DNA from: Calycina herbarum
Lineage: Eukaryota; Ascomycota; Leotiomycetes; Helotiales; Pezizellaceae
Assembly: GCA_001414485.1 (NCBI GenBank)
Contig: LLEY01000107.1
Coordinates: 124,001-188,000, forward strand
Direction: 5' to 3'
Length of the DNA: 64,000 bases
The notes beneath the pieces are model-generated. The model was not told where the DNA came from. It worked only from the letters and a program-made list of their open reading frames with translations, and did no database searches. Made by a program: the position numbers and the translations under genes. Positions 1 through 9,525 of this stretch are shown here, one piece after another; position 1 is the first letter of the stretch; every line of letters starts with the position of its first letter.

Positions 1-2654
1 TCTGCTTTCTTGGGGGTGACGGGTTCAAAGGGTTGGGGATCAGCGGGTAGTAGCTCTTTGAGAAGTTTATTCTGGACACATTGTTGACGAAGTTGTTTAC
101 GGATATTGATGGCCATCTTCATTGCAAGTTCCGAGATCCGGCGTTTCTCGCACCAGACTCGACGGTTGGTGTTTTCCGATGCGTAACGTTGCATGGTTGT
201 GAGGAGGGTGATCAAGTCGCCTTCTCGACGGTAGATGTCGCTTCGGCTGTCGTTCATTTCTTCCTGTTGCTCTACGTTTGAAGGTAGTAAAAAGATTGCT
301 TGGTCCGAGTTTAAGCAGGCGAGAATGTCGATCACTTCGAGGAGGCAATCAGCAGACTCGTCTGCTGATGCGATCAGGACACGTCCATGGGTGGCTGGGA
401 GGGGAAAGTGAGCCATGAGGGTTCCGATTTTGGTGAGTGTGCCGTCGAGATTCAAAGCGTCCATTGCGTAGAGTTGATTGAGGGCTTTCTCCATGTAGAT
501 TACATCTGGCGAGTCCATGAGAGGGAATGCAAGGACATCATCAACACCACGGGCTTTCATCTTGAGGACTGCTTCGATCACATCGCAGCGCAGGATCTCA
601 GGCTTTTCGTCTTCGTCCATCTTGTTGAAGTCGGCCTTGGTGTAGATTCTGTGGCATTTGCCTTTGGCTTCTCGGCCAGCACGACCGGCTCTTTGGATGG
701 CAGAGACTTTGGAAATGGGTTTGATGAGCAAGGATTCCATTCCAAGATTTGGACGGTACTGTTTGACCTTTGATTTGCCACAATCGACGACATAACGAAC
801 GCCAGCGACTGTTAGAGATGTTTCGGCGATGTTGGTTGCAAGCACAACTTTTCTTGTGAATCTCTTCTCGACTTTCAAAAAAGCCTCTTGTTGTTGGTCG
901 GGTGTCAAGGATCCGTGGAGAGGCTTGATCTCCATCTTGGGCACGTTTGCAGTGAGCATTGCAGAGTATTTTTCAAGCTCAGCTTGTAGCGACTCGATCT
1001 CTTCTTGTCCTGTGAGGAAGGCAAGAATATCTCCTGGAAGAGGCTCTGAAGTATGCAGCATGAGAATTACTTCGAGCATGGCATGTTGATAGTCTTCCTG
1101 TGGTTGCAATTCGAATAATGACTTGACCTCGTATTGACGACCAGCGATATACTCGTATGCGACTCCGTTCTGTGAGATATCTCCTTCTGGGACACCTGGG
1201 CGGCTCAAGGGGAGATCATCCTCTTTCGAAGGGCTGGCTCCAAATTGGGCAGCTTCCTTAGACTCATCTTCGCTGGCTTGTAGCTTGGCCGCAGCTTGAG
1301 TGGCAACAGTTGAATCCGTAATTCCACTCCAGGACGAAAAGCCGGAATCTGTCGATGAACGTCGAGATTCTGGCTCATCCGCCCCATTTGTATTGGTTGA
1401 CGATTTTGACTTTTGGTTGGCTTTCAACACACCGGCACCGTTCTTCATGTTTTCCTCTCCATTCGATTTCGAAGATTTCTTATCATTTTTCTTGTTGGGA
1501 ACCTTTCCAGCGACGTCGTTATTTTGAAGGGCGATGTTCTCAAGCATATGTGGCGCAAGAGTTCTTCCATGATTTTGACCCGGAACATAGTCGGGTACAG
1601 TGCTTGGTCTTGCGAAGAATGCCTCAATTCCTCCTTTGTCGAGAGTTGCACTCATGATAATGACCTTTAATGGTACTCCGCCTCGACCTTTCTTGTCACC
1701 GTGAACCATATTTCTCAGAAATCCTGAAATAAGATCAACATCCATGCTTCTCTCGTGAATTTCATCGATGATGACAGCGCTGTACTTTCGAAGGTGTGGA
1801 TCGGTCAACATCTCCTGCAACAATATACCCTCCGTAACAAACTTGATCTTTGTTCCTTGGGGAACCTGGTTGTCAAATCGAACAGTGTAACCCACGGTTC
1901 CTGGTTGTCCAGCAGCAACTGAACCTTTGCTGAGAGGGGAGCCCATTTCCGCAGCAACACGCTTGGCCAGAGTAATCGCTGCGATTCGACGAGGTTGAGT
2001 AATTGCAATTATACCACCAATATTCATTTCCTTTTGCTTTCCATCTTTCCCTTCAACGTTGACCATCTTCTTCTCGCACCACTTTTCCGTGTATAAGAAT
2101 TGGGGAATCTGCGTACTCTTTCCTGAACCCGTCTCTCCGTTGATGAGGAGTACATCGTGATTTCGCAACGCCCAGCGAATGTCGGCTTTTTTGCGATAGA
2201 CTGGCAAATTCATGCGAGCTTTCTCGAGAGATTTGGCCGTTCGCTGGAGATCTTGTTCCGAAGGCATATTGTATACGGATCTTCCATGCGCAGTGCCGCT
2301 CACCTTTCCGCCGTGCTGTTGTTGCAATCGGTTGTCCGACTTCTTGCTTTCCAACGTACTCAGCTTTGGGGATTTTCGTGCCCGTCCACTGTCATCATGA
2401 CTAGAACTGTGTTGCTTTCCGGCATCGCTCGCGCGGGAGAATTGTGAATTGAGCGAAGGTGTATTTGATTTGGGGTTTCCGTCTTGGGAGCGCTTCAAGC
2501 CATTGCTTTGACTGGAGGAAGGTGAAGCCTTCGAGGCATTGTTGGTGGAGGATTGTTTGGTGGGTTGGGATTGGGTCGAGGAATTGCCATTCGTAGGAGG
2601 AGGGTTCGAGGGCTCAGAGGCATCTCCAAACTTTTTGTGAAGCTTTGGAGGCAT
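1..2654 (-). CDS. DEAH/RHA-box RNA helicase, Dhr2-like (3' end cut by window)
   Basis: ATP-dependent RNA helicase of the DEAH/RHA superfamily 2 group, most likely the nucleolar Dhr2 type used in ribosome biogenesis. The frame is open from the ATG at 2654 to the window edge, 884 residues without a stop or an evident intron. Visible motifs are motif I GETGSGKST near residues 173-181, motif II DEIH at 297-300, motif III SAT at 335-337 and motif VI QRAGRAGR at 654-661, followed by the start of the HA2/winged-helix region. Residues 1-140 are a Ser/Pro/Asn-rich, probably disordered tail. A long Ser/Asn/Asp-rich insert lies between motif III and the second RecA domain. The DEIH rather than DEAH box is one reason for preferring Dhr2, but other DEAH helicases (Prp22/Prp43/DHX33 relatives) cannot be excluded. 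The C-terminal OB region lies outside the window. Confidence 0.9.
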   Translation of the reverse strand, partial: MPPKLHKKFGDASEPSNPPPTNGNSSTQSQPTKQSSTNNASKASPSSSQSNGLKRSQDGNPKSNTPSLNSQFSRASDAGKQHSSSHDDSGRARKSPKLSTLESKKSDNRLQQQHGGKVSGTAHGRSVYNMPSEQDLQRTAKSLEKARMNLPVYRKKADIRWALRNHDVLLINGETGSGKSTQIPQFLYTEKWCEKKMVNVEGKDGKQKEMNIGGIIAITQPRRIAAITLAKRVAAEMGSPLSKGSVAAGQPGTVGYTVRFDNQVPQGTKIKFVTEGILLQEMLTDPHLRKYSAVIIDEIHERSMDVDLISGFLRNMVHGDKKGRGGVPLKVIIMSATLDKGGIEAFFARPSTVPDYVPGQNHGRTLAPHMLENIALQNNDVAGKVPNKKNDKKSSKSNGEENMKNGAGVLKANQKSKSSTNTNGADEPESRRSSTDSGFSSWSGITDSTVATQAAAKLQASEDESKEAAQFGASPSKEDDLPLSRPGVPEGDISQNGVAYEYIAGRQYEVKSLFELQPQEDYQHAMLEVILMLHTSEPLPGDILAFLTGQEEIESLQAELEKYSAMLTANVPKMEIKPLHGSLTPDQQQEAFLKVEKRFTRKVVLATNIAETSLTVAGVRYVVDCGKSKVKQYRPNLGMESLLIKPISKVSAIQRAGRAGREAKGKCHRIYTKADFNKMDEDEKPEILRCDVIEAVLKMKARGVDDVLAFPLMDSPDVIYMEKALNQLYAMDALNLDGTLTKIGTLMAHFPLPATHGRVLIASADESADCLLEVIDILACLNSDQAIFLLPSNVEQQEEMNDSRSDIYRREGDLITLLTTMQRYASENTNRRVWCEKRRISELAMKMAINIRKQLRQQCVQNKLLKELLPADPQPFEPVTPKKA

Positions 2655-3299
2655 GATTGCGATTGCGTTCGTGGGTGCAGGATTTAGATGTGTGAATTGT
2701 TTGAATGAATGAGAGCGAGGGAGGAAGGAAGGAAGATTGAGAACTATCGAGGGGTATAAAAGTACACAAGTGTCAATGCATCTGCCATAATAGCTTGAGC
2801 AAGGTATTGTCTGTTAGCTTGACGCGTACAGTACAATAGCACAACAATAGGAAGAAGCTTGCTATCGACGTGCACCGCCGCTGTAGAAATTTTTCGTTAT
2901 CGGGTGCGGCGATTAGATCGGATCCACATCGGCGTTTAGATTAGGTAGCCCGATTAGATTGAAATCAGGTGACTACCCCTCCTTCTTTGCTGGGAGAGGA
3001 TTTAACCGACAATTACCCCTCTCCCCAAGAGTTGTCGATTGCAACAATTGGCCGTTGATGTCGTGATATGATCTGCAACCACTATCCTGTCACTTTCTGT
3101 GTTCCTGGTTCCACCTTGCTACGATTGTGCCATCACTCGAGATAACCTAGAGTTTGGGTTGAAACTATAAAGAGGTTCTGGTTGCCATTTCTTTCTCCCT
3201 CCTGCTCTCTTCCCCTTCTCGTTCTCATCTTCTCAAACTCCTACCTTCTACCATCCCAATTGAGTTTACAAACTTCCCTTTCATCCGCACCTACACATT
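2655..3299. promoter_or_regulatory. Divergent promoter region, helicase / TauD-like dioxygenase
   Basis: 645 bp between two divergently transcribed genes with no supported ORF. A TATA-like CTATAAAG lies near 3167, followed by a long pyrimidine-rich tract at about 3187-3260 just before the dioxygenase ATG. That arrangement is typical of filamentous-fungal core promoters. Only the base composition and the TATA-like word are seen; promoter function is inferred. Confidence 0.45.
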
Positions 3300-4610
3300 A
3301 TGGCACCTTCCATTCTAGAAACTCTGCCTACGGCACCCCACTCTTTGACTTCACCTGCCCAAAAGTCTGTAGACAGAAAGATATTTCCTGATGGGATCAA
3401 GACCAGTGGTCAACACCCACCTATTTTAGAGCAAATCAGACCTTACTCGGAGTTTCCTAAAGAGATTACCGGAGAGAGTGTTTGGAAGGCAGAGGATTAT
3501 ACCAATAACCCAGAACGATGGGTTCATGTATTCAACGAAGAGGAAATCGCTGAGTTGAGCTCCGTTTCTGATAAGTTTCTTGCGGATAAGGTACCATTGA
3601 CTGGTATCTCCAAGGTGTTACAATCTCTTCCACTTCAAGAACCCACCACTAACAAAACTAGGACAACTTCGTTCTCCCAATCCTCTCCAAACTACTCGCT
3701 TCCATTCGATCCGAGATTTTAAACGGAAAGGGTTTTATTTTGTTTAAAGGCTTTCCAGTTAAGTTATGGGGTAACCACAAATCTGCTGTTGCATATATGG
3801 GATTGGGAACATATCTCGGATACTTTGTCTCTCAAAACGGACGAGGACACGTCCTTGGACATGTAAAAGATCTTGGAGATGATGCTACTCAAATTGATAA
3901 AGTACGAATTTACCGTACCAACGCTCGGTAAGACCATCCCTTAACCACCTTCCTCTTTCAAAGCAAAAACTAACACAAGAGACAGCCAATTCTTCCACGC
4001 AGATGATTCGGACATAGTTGGACTCCTCTGTATCGCCCGCTCTCTTGAAGGTGGAGAATCCGACATCGTCTCCTCCCACCACGTCTGGAACACCCTCCAA
4101 AAAGAGCGCCCAGACGTCGCCGAGCTCCTCACAAAGCCCATCTGGTACTTCGACCGCAAAGGTGAAGTCTCCGTCGGCGAAGAGCCTTACATCAAAACCT
4201 CAGTCTTCTACCTAGAAACCGGTTCCAACGGCCGCGTCTACTCAAAATGGGATCCCTACTACATCAAATCCCTCTCTCGCTTCATGGACACCGGCGTCAT
4301 CCCAGCATTAACACCAGAACAGGTGGAGGCTACACAGGTTCTTGAGGATACTTGTCATCGTTTGAGATTACATATGATTTTGGAGGTTGGAGATATTCAA
4401 TTTTTGAGTAATGAACATGTGCTTCATGCTAGGACTGCTTATAAAGACCATGCTCCACCAGCACCAAGGAGACATTTGATGAGATTGTGGTTGGCTACTC
4501 CGGAGAGTGAGGGAGGATGGAAACTACCATTCCATGATTCGGCGGAGAAGAAGAGAGGTGGGATTCAGGTTAATGATAACCCACCGGTTGCTCCTTTGGA
4601 TGCGGAATAG
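3300..4610 (+). CDS. TauD/TfdA-family Fe(II)/2-oxoglutarate dioxygenase
   Basis: Putative 2-oxoglutarate-dependent dioxygenase of the TauD/TfdA family, which oxidises small substrates such as sulfonates; the substrate here is unknown. Three exons, 3300-3614, 3662-3927 and 3986-4610, give 401 residues. The introns are 47 and 58 nt; both carry a CTAAC-type branch site and phases agree. The facial-triad ligands are visible: the HxD pair in QFFHADDSD (His198, Asp200) and the distal His341 in VLHART, with Arg343 as the likely 2-oxoglutarate anchor. GKGFILFKGFP near residue 120 is the typical N-terminal strand of fungal TauD-like proteins. No secretion signal is seen, so it is probably cytosolic. 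The first intron has a weak GTGTTA donor, but reading through it meets a stop at 3720. It is divergent from the helicase. Confidence 0.9.
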
Positions 4611-4719
4611 GTTGCTTGTTTTTGTTGTATATTTAGCCCATTTTTTGAATCCATGTCTTCCAAAATAAAAAAATTCCCAACCAAAATTAATCCCTGATGA
4701 TCATCCTTCCAACACAACT

Positions 4720-4983
4720 TTACATGACCACACATCCCACCCTAACATGATGTTCTATCTTCTCAATCATCCGGATTTTGTTGTAGTCGTAATCGCCTTG
4801 TTTCAATCCATGTTTGGGACATCGGAGAATAGAGACATTGTATCCTTTTCCTGGTGGTGCTAGACGTCCTGTGTCTTGGAAGGTGGAGCAGTTGCTGAAG
4901 CCTTTTCCTTCTCCACATGGTTTGTTGATTTCGAGCCAGCGGTGTGTGCATTCCTTGCACTTGTAGAAATTGAAGGTACACAT
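4720..4983 (-). CDS. Small Cys-rich hypothetical protein (87 aa)
   Basis: Single-exon ORF of 87 residues with seven cysteines. It begins MCTFNFYKCKECTHRW, with Cys at 2, 9 and 12, then Cys at 23, 32, 55 (in a CPKHG motif) and 84. The spacing suggests a small zinc-binding fold. No signal peptide or membrane segment is visible. I recognise the style (short fungal proteins starting MC-x-aromatic with Cys/His pairs) but no function. Two other genes here share the start pattern: the 54-residue ORF at 50687 and the RING-like protein at 62221. A 166-residue ORF overlapping its upstream side in another frame is Ser/Pro/His-rich and looks non-coding. Confidence 0.65.
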   Translation of the reverse strand: MCTFNFYKCKECTHRWLEINKPCGEGKGFSNCSTFQDTGRLAPPGKGYNVSILRCPKHGLKQGDYDYNKIRMIEKIEHHVRVGCVVM

Positions 4984-5731
4984 CTTGCTGTAGCAGCGTG
5001 AAGGGGGGCGAGAATCAAGTGAGGGACGGGTAGCGAGTTTGGAGGTTTGTGGGTGGTTCTTGCCGAATGAGAAAAGGGGCGTAGAAACGAGTCCGAGGCG
5101 AGTTCAGAGGAAATGTGAGAAACGGCAGTTGGAGTAGGCGAGAATGGGAAATGGTGAGCAGGATGTCTGAAGCGAGTTATCAAATCCTGATGGCTGAGCG
5201 GAGTGAGGTTATGAAGCAGATTTGTGTAGATGTACTTTGGCTCTTTCCCGATTCCTACTGAGGGTTGTAAAGAACAAGAAGACATCTCCATCCTCGAACA
5301 AAAATAAAGAGAGCTTGAGACTGAATAAGAGGGGTATTTATATGAATCATTGATTCTCAAAGTTCAGACAATAATACATAGAGTCACTGAACTCTTGAAT
5401 GTTCTCGACATCTACACTGAGCTCAATCCTCAAGCCAGTCATCAACGCCGTAATCATACATTCACATCCTCCAAACCCAACAAATACAACATCTCCTCGG
5501 CCACTCTTTATACACCCCTTACTCCTCTACAAGCCGTGGGATGTCGTTGGGTCCCCCACCCGCGATATGCAACAAAACGTCCAAGAGCCTCCATATCAGG
5601 TCGAGGATCACCTACAAACCCAAAGGCATTGCGCAATCCCTCACCGACCCCTCTCTCCACATATAACAAAGATGCTGTCACACCGTATCTTTACAGCCCT
5701 ATTATTCTATACATATCATGGACCCATCTTC
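4984..5731. other. Intergenic, no supported gene
   Basis: About 750 bp between the small Cys-rich gene and the 3' end of SDHAF3, both on the minus strand. It should hold the promoter and 5' UTR of the former and the terminator of the latter. Plus-strand ORFs of 143-151 codons run into the SDHAF3 exons antisense and have biased, implausible composition. Confidence 0.4.
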
Positions 5732-6272
5732 TCATTCGGATTCATTGTCGTCCAATTCTTTCTTCCGTATCGCTTGCATAAGCTCATACATTTGTCCGAG
5801 TTGTTGATCTACCCATCATTAGTCAAAACCCTGAGCGTACTTGGGAAACAATAGAAAAGAAGGAAAGAGAACCTACCACTCATCTTATCAATCTTCCCTC
5901 CATCCATCTTCTCCCCAATCCAACTATCTCCCTCCAACTTCTGCGCATAAAGTTGCCACTCGGTCAAGAAACCAATCTATACATAATTAGCCCTCTCCTT
6001 CCACAGCCTAACCCCATTTCTCCCTTCTCTCTCTTTCCGTATAGACATACAATATGCACAGGATTCTCCACCTCCCGATGACTCCTAAACTCGCTCTTTA
6101 TATATTCATCCCCCAATAACCTCATATCCCTAGGTAAGCATTTCCGATGCGCACGTAACAGTCGTCTGTAGAGGGGAATTGGAGGGAGGAGAGCTAATGG
6201 AGGCGGTCGGAGGGGTTTCGAGGGCCCGGGGGTGGTGTGGGTTGCTAGGAGAAGACGGGGTGATATTCGCAT
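5732..6272 (-). CDS. SDH7: Succinate dehydrogenase assembly factor 3 (Acn9/SDHAF3, LYR family)
   Basis: Mitochondrial matrix chaperone that protects the iron-sulfur subunit during assembly of succinate dehydrogenase (complex II). Three exons, 6272-6051, 5976-5877 and 5808-5732, with introns of 74 and 68 nt, give 132 residues; phases agree. The LYR-type motif is [15 protein letters not shown]. It is followed by [18 protein letters not shown], then [18 protein letters not shown] in exon 2 and [17 protein letters not shown] in exon 3, which is the full Acn9/SDHAF3 signature in order. The N-terminal residues are basic and hydroxylated, as in a mitochondrial presequence. The gene is divergent from Mtq2 with 313 bp between the start codons. 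Two of the three exons are too short to stand out as ORFs, so the gene is easily missed. Confidence 0.93.
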
Positions 6273-6585
6273 TTTGTGTGGTTGTGTTGTTTTGTTATGT
6301 TGGACGAAATGGTTTGGTTGGAGAGGTACAAAGATGACGATGTTTTTTGGGAGCCTCGGGACGAGCCGAGGATTGACACTTTTTTTGGTTCAGCCTTGTA
6401 GAAGCACCACATTTTGAGTCTTGAAGATAAACAAAAATTCAAGTCAAAGTTCTTGCGTTTTCCTCCTTGTATTCTATTTTGAGAAGAAGAAAAAGAAGAA
6501 GGAAAGCTCCTCTTCCACAGAAATATCAATCTCACTCTATCAAAATCACAACCCCACAAGACAAACTCCAGCAACCAGAGGAGTT
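6273..6585. promoter_or_regulatory. Shared divergent promoter, SDHAF3 / Mtq2
   Basis: 313 bp separating the two start codons. It contains a purine-rich AAGAAGAAAAAGAAG stretch around 6482-6500 on the plus strand. No TATA box is obvious. Promoter function for both genes is inferred from the geometry. Confidence 0.5.
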
Positions 6586-7365
6586 ATGTTACCAACACCC
6601 TCAACCTCCCACGTCTCATTCGACCGAGTCTACGAGCCAGCAGAAGATTCTTATCTCCTCCTAGACACCCTCTCCTCAGAATCGGAAAAGAACTTCCTCC
6701 AAGAGCGTTTCAACAACCCTACTCACACAACCACAAACCCAACATCCAAAAACTCCCCCTCACCACTCATCCTCGAAATAGGAACAGGCTCCGGAGTCGT
6801 CCTCTCGTTCCTCCATGCCCACACCTCAACCATCTTCTCCCGCCCAGACATCCTCACCCTAGGCATAGACGTAAACCCGCACGCCTGCAAAGCAACCATC
6901 CAAACCATCGCCGTAGCCGAAAAAGACCAGACCTCATCAAAAGGTTCACATAGTTTTTACCTAGGAAATGTAGCAGCCGACCTCACAAGTTCTTTGAAAT
7001 TAGGGGAGGTAGATGTATTAATCTTCAATCCGCCTTATGTACCTACACCTACCTTACCTAAATTGGTTGGAGATCCGGGACTTAGTGCTTGGGATGCTGA
7101 TTCTCATTTACTTGAGTTGAGCTATGCGGGGGGAGAGGATGGGATGGAGGTTACGAATCGACTTATTGAGAATTTGCCCCAGATTTTGAGTCTGAGAGGG
7201 TGTGCTTATGTTCTTTTGTGTGCGCAGAATAAACCTGAGACAGTCAAGAAGAAGATTAGGGAATGGGGGGATGGATGGATGGTAGAGACTGTGGGGTGTA
7301 GTGGGAAGAAAGCTGGGTGGGAGAAATTGCAGATAGTGAGGATATGGCGAGAGTCAACAAAATAA
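6586..7365 (+). CDS. MTQ2: eRF1 methyltransferase catalytic subunit Mtq2 (HemK2-like)
   Basis: S-adenosylmethionine-dependent N5-glutamine methyltransferase which, with Trm112, methylates the GGQ glutamine of release factor eRF1. Single exon, 259 residues from the ATG at 6586. The frame extends 55 codons further upstream, but that extension is Lys/Ser-rich junk, whereas LPTPSTSHVSFDRVYEPAED is the usual N-terminus. SAM-binding motif I is LEIGTGSG (residues 63-70). The glutamine-methyltransferase signature NPPY is at 148-151 in IFNPPYVPTP. The C-terminus AGWEKLQIVRIWRE is characteristic of fungal Mtq2. Probably cytosolic and constitutive. Confidence 0.95.
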   Translation: MLPTPSTSHVSFDRVYEPAEDSYLLLDTLSSESEKNFLQERFNNPTHTTTNPTSKNSPSPLILEIGTGSGVVLSFLHAHTSTIFSRPDILTLGIDVNPHACKATIQTIAVAEKDQTSSKGSHSFYLGNVAADLTSSLKLGEVDVLIFNPPYVPTPTLPKLVGDPGLSAWDADSHLLELSYAGGEDGMEVTNRLIENLPQILSLRGCAYVLLCAQNKPETVKKKIREWGDGWMVETVGCSGKKAGWEKLQIVRIWRESTK

Positions 7366-7590
7366 AAACCAAAATATCAAAATTGAAGTCTTGAAGGACA
7401 TGCAGAAACGGTCGTGAAATTTCGATTGCCCCTTTTCATAACCATAAAAACGCCAGTAAGAACCATGAGTACCACCCATAAAAGGCTCTGTCGAAGATCT
7501 GCGAGTCGCCTCTTTGCCTCATCGGAAAGATCCAGATCAACATATATGTATGAATGATCCTTTGCCCATTTCATAAGCAAGTAACCCTTC

Positions 7591-8149
7591 CTAGAATCCT
7601 CTTCCACCACCTCGTCCTCGTCCGCCTCCACCACCGCCTCTTCCACGTCCTCTTGGTCCACCGCGTCCTCCTCTACCTCCTCGAACTGGTCCTCCTCGGT
7701 CTGCTACCTCCTTTCTCGCCTTATTCTTTGGCTTGGGCGCATCGTCAATCAAAAGGGTGTCCAGCGGAAGAGAGTCAGGTAAGATGTAGTATCGTATAGT
7801 CGAACCGCGCAAGTTTATCGTGTCCAAAGAAATTGGCTCCCGACCGCGTTGTGTCATCTTGACAGTTCGTAGCGCCGTGTTCATTTGTGGAGATACTGAA
7901 GTTATGGTACCGTGGATGATTGTGCCTTTTTCCCAGTCAATAAAGCATTCCAACAAGAGGAGGTGTATTGGAGCTAACCATTTTTGAGTTCAATGGTTAC
8001 TGTTTCGTTTGCGCACTTCATCAAAAACCTACCAGCAAGCAAGAGGGTCAGTCAGGGAGCTTGATGCGGGAGCCTTGAGAATTGGAGAGCTCAGCTTGTG
8101 CCATACTAGGCGGGTGTCTTGGGATAGAGGCTTACCTGACGAGCTTCAT
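7591..8149 (-). CDS. SMD1: Small nuclear ribonucleoprotein Sm D1
   Basis: Core Sm protein of the spliceosomal snRNPs; it assembles in the heptameric ring on the U-snRNA Sm site. Three exons, 8149-8136 (14 nt), 8028-7979 (50 nt) and 7925-7591, with introns of 107 and 53 nt, give 132 residues. The start reads [20 protein letters not shown]. Sm1 continues into [18 protein letters not shown] and Sm2 includes [20 protein letters not shown], followed by [16 protein letters not shown]. The tail is an RG/GRG-rich segment of about 30 residues, the usual target of arginine methylation. Introns splitting the first codons are common in such highly expressed fungal genes. The ORF read without splicing loses the first Sm strand. 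Confidence 0.96.
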
Positions 8150-8591
8150 ATTGAAGGATGAGACGCGCCGACGCCTCTGGAATTGGTTGTATGGGGTGTG
8201 GTAGCGGGGTTGTTGTTCGCGGGGGAGGTCGGTGTAGTGGATTTGGCGTGAAGCTCATCCAAAATTTTGGGGTATAATATGCCTAGGATATAAGGCACCA
8301 ACGACTGAAATCAAGTTTGGTGAAGTTAGTAGGAAGCTTCAAATTCTAGGTCAAATAGGTAGAATAAGAAGCTCGATTGATGTTCTAATCTGCTACGTTG
8401 TTGGGTATCTAAAAGAGATTGAATATGGATCTACCACGAATAGAGAATCCTCCCATCTAAGAGGAATCTGGGCTTCCTGCAAGTCTACCTCCACCCTCAC
8501 CACCACCATCCGGAATGCACAACGACAATGGAAACATGGTCCTGGATATAAACAGTCGGGCGTAATCAAAGTACTCTCATGCTCCCCATCC
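8150..8591. other. Intergenic between Sm D1 and Pkr1
   Basis: About 440 bp, expected to contain the Sm D1 promoter and the Pkr1 3' region, both on the minus strand. Overlapping short ORFs show no plausible protein. No repeats or RNA genes noticed. Confidence 0.35.
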
Positions 8592-9044
8592 TCACTTATC
8601 CTTCTCATTCTCCGAAACCCTCTCCCACTCATCCTCCGTGCTATGCTCCGATTTACTTCCCCCCGCGCTACCACGATCGATCAACTCTCCAACCTTCGCA
8701 ACCGGCTCAACCTCCTTACTCCCCGCCTTGGTATTCCCAGACTCTATCACAGTCTCTGCCTCGGTTCCACTATCATCCCCAGATCCGATCTCCTCCAGTC
8801 TCCGTTTCTTCTCTGCCTCCTGCGCTTCGGCAACCCGCAGCTCGGCCACGAACCAGTTGATAGCCCACCAAAGGCCAGCGCTCAAGCCCGACAGTATGAG
8901 GAAGTGAACGCTGTACGTCGCAATCAAGAGGAGTAGGAGGGTAAGTTGGAGACATGCGAATGCGACGTTGGTTGCGACAAGGAGGGTATGCGTTGGCCCG
9001 GGGGTGAAGATGGACTGCATAAGATCGGTAATAAAGGCCGCCAT
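8592..9044 (-). CDS. PKR1: ER protein Pkr1 (V-ATPase assembly factor)
   Basis: Integral ER membrane protein required for assembly of the V-ATPase Vo sector. Single exon, 150 residues. The N-terminus FITDLMQSIFTPGPTHTLL matches the Pkr1 pattern (short amphipathic start, FEPG/FTPG turn). Two transmembrane segments follow at about residues 21-41 and 46-65, ending in a conserved WWAINWFVAEL. The C-terminal half is charged, Glu/Ser-rich and probably cytosolic and disordered. Length is close to the family norm. The start codon sits only 27 bp below the stop of a possible upstream ORF on the same strand. Confidence 0.9.
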   Translation of the reverse strand: MAAFITDLMQSIFTPGPTHTLLVATNVAFACLQLTLLLLLIATYSVHFLILSGLSAGLWWAINWFVAELRVAEAQEAEKKRRLEEIGSGDDSGTEAETVIESGNTKAGSKEVEPVAKVGELIDRGSAGGSKSEHSTEDEWERVSENEKDK

Positions 9045-9071
9045 GATGTCTGATTTCTTGCGATTGTAGAT

Positions 9072-9407
9072 TTATGTGTTGTATTCGTATGATGTAGAGG
9101 TGTAGTTGGGAGTTTTCTGCAGCGCGGGAGTTTAACAATTGAGCTACTCGCCGGGGGGCGGGGTATTGGTAGAGGGGGAGAGGTCCGATGAGGCACTTAC
9201 TCCTTTGCGCAGCGGGTGACCTTTCGTCGAGGGATCCGGCTGGGAGTAATACTGAGTGATACTTATGAATTTGAGGAGAGTTGACAGATATCCAAACGCA
9301 CTTCGGATGTCGCGGGAGCCTGGAAGGGGAATTATCCAGGACAGAGTGTTGTGTGTGAATGCGCTGAAGATTGTGGTGGAGAAATGTGAGGTGCCATTTA
9401 CAGCCAT
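9072..9407 (-). CDS. Hypothetical small protein upstream of PKR1
   Basis: ORF starting at 9407. Unspliced it ends at 9144 (87 residues). A canonical GTAAGT donor at 9200 joins in phase to a GCAG acceptor at 9117. The spliced form (9407-9201 plus 9116-9072) gives 83 residues ending YTSTSYEYNT. The N-terminal part includes NTLSWIIPLPGSRDIRSAFG and LSTLLKFISITQYYSQPD, which look like real protein, but I do not recognise a family. One weakly hydrophobic stretch is present. The stop lies 27 bp before the PKR1 start on the same strand, leaving no room for a separate PKR1 promoter. It may therefore be an upstream ORF of the PKR1 transcript, a bicistronic partner, or a neighbour with overlapping UTRs. 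Confidence 0.45.
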
Positions 9408-9525
9408 TTGTTGATTCTGCCTGATTCGGCAACGCGTTCAAGCACTGACAGCAACGCTTCCCCCCCTTCTTCTCTCCTGCAAGTCCGATACTCGACCGTC
9501 ATCACTGCAGGCAACCTTCTTCAAG

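Noticed and set aside
4860..5360. 166-codon minus-strand ORF over the small Cys-rich gene
   Set aside because: Different frame from the Cys-rich protein, rich in Ser/Pro/His, and best explained as 5' UTR and shadow.
5350..5854. Two overlapping plus-strand ORFs of 143 and 151 codons
   Set aside because: They overlap SDHAF3 exons 2-3 antisense and have no protein-like pattern; the minus-strand gene explains the sequence.
8773..9441. 222-codon minus-strand ORF across the PKR1 locus
   Set aside because: Frame-shifted relative to PKR1 and to the upstream ORF; composition is not protein-like.
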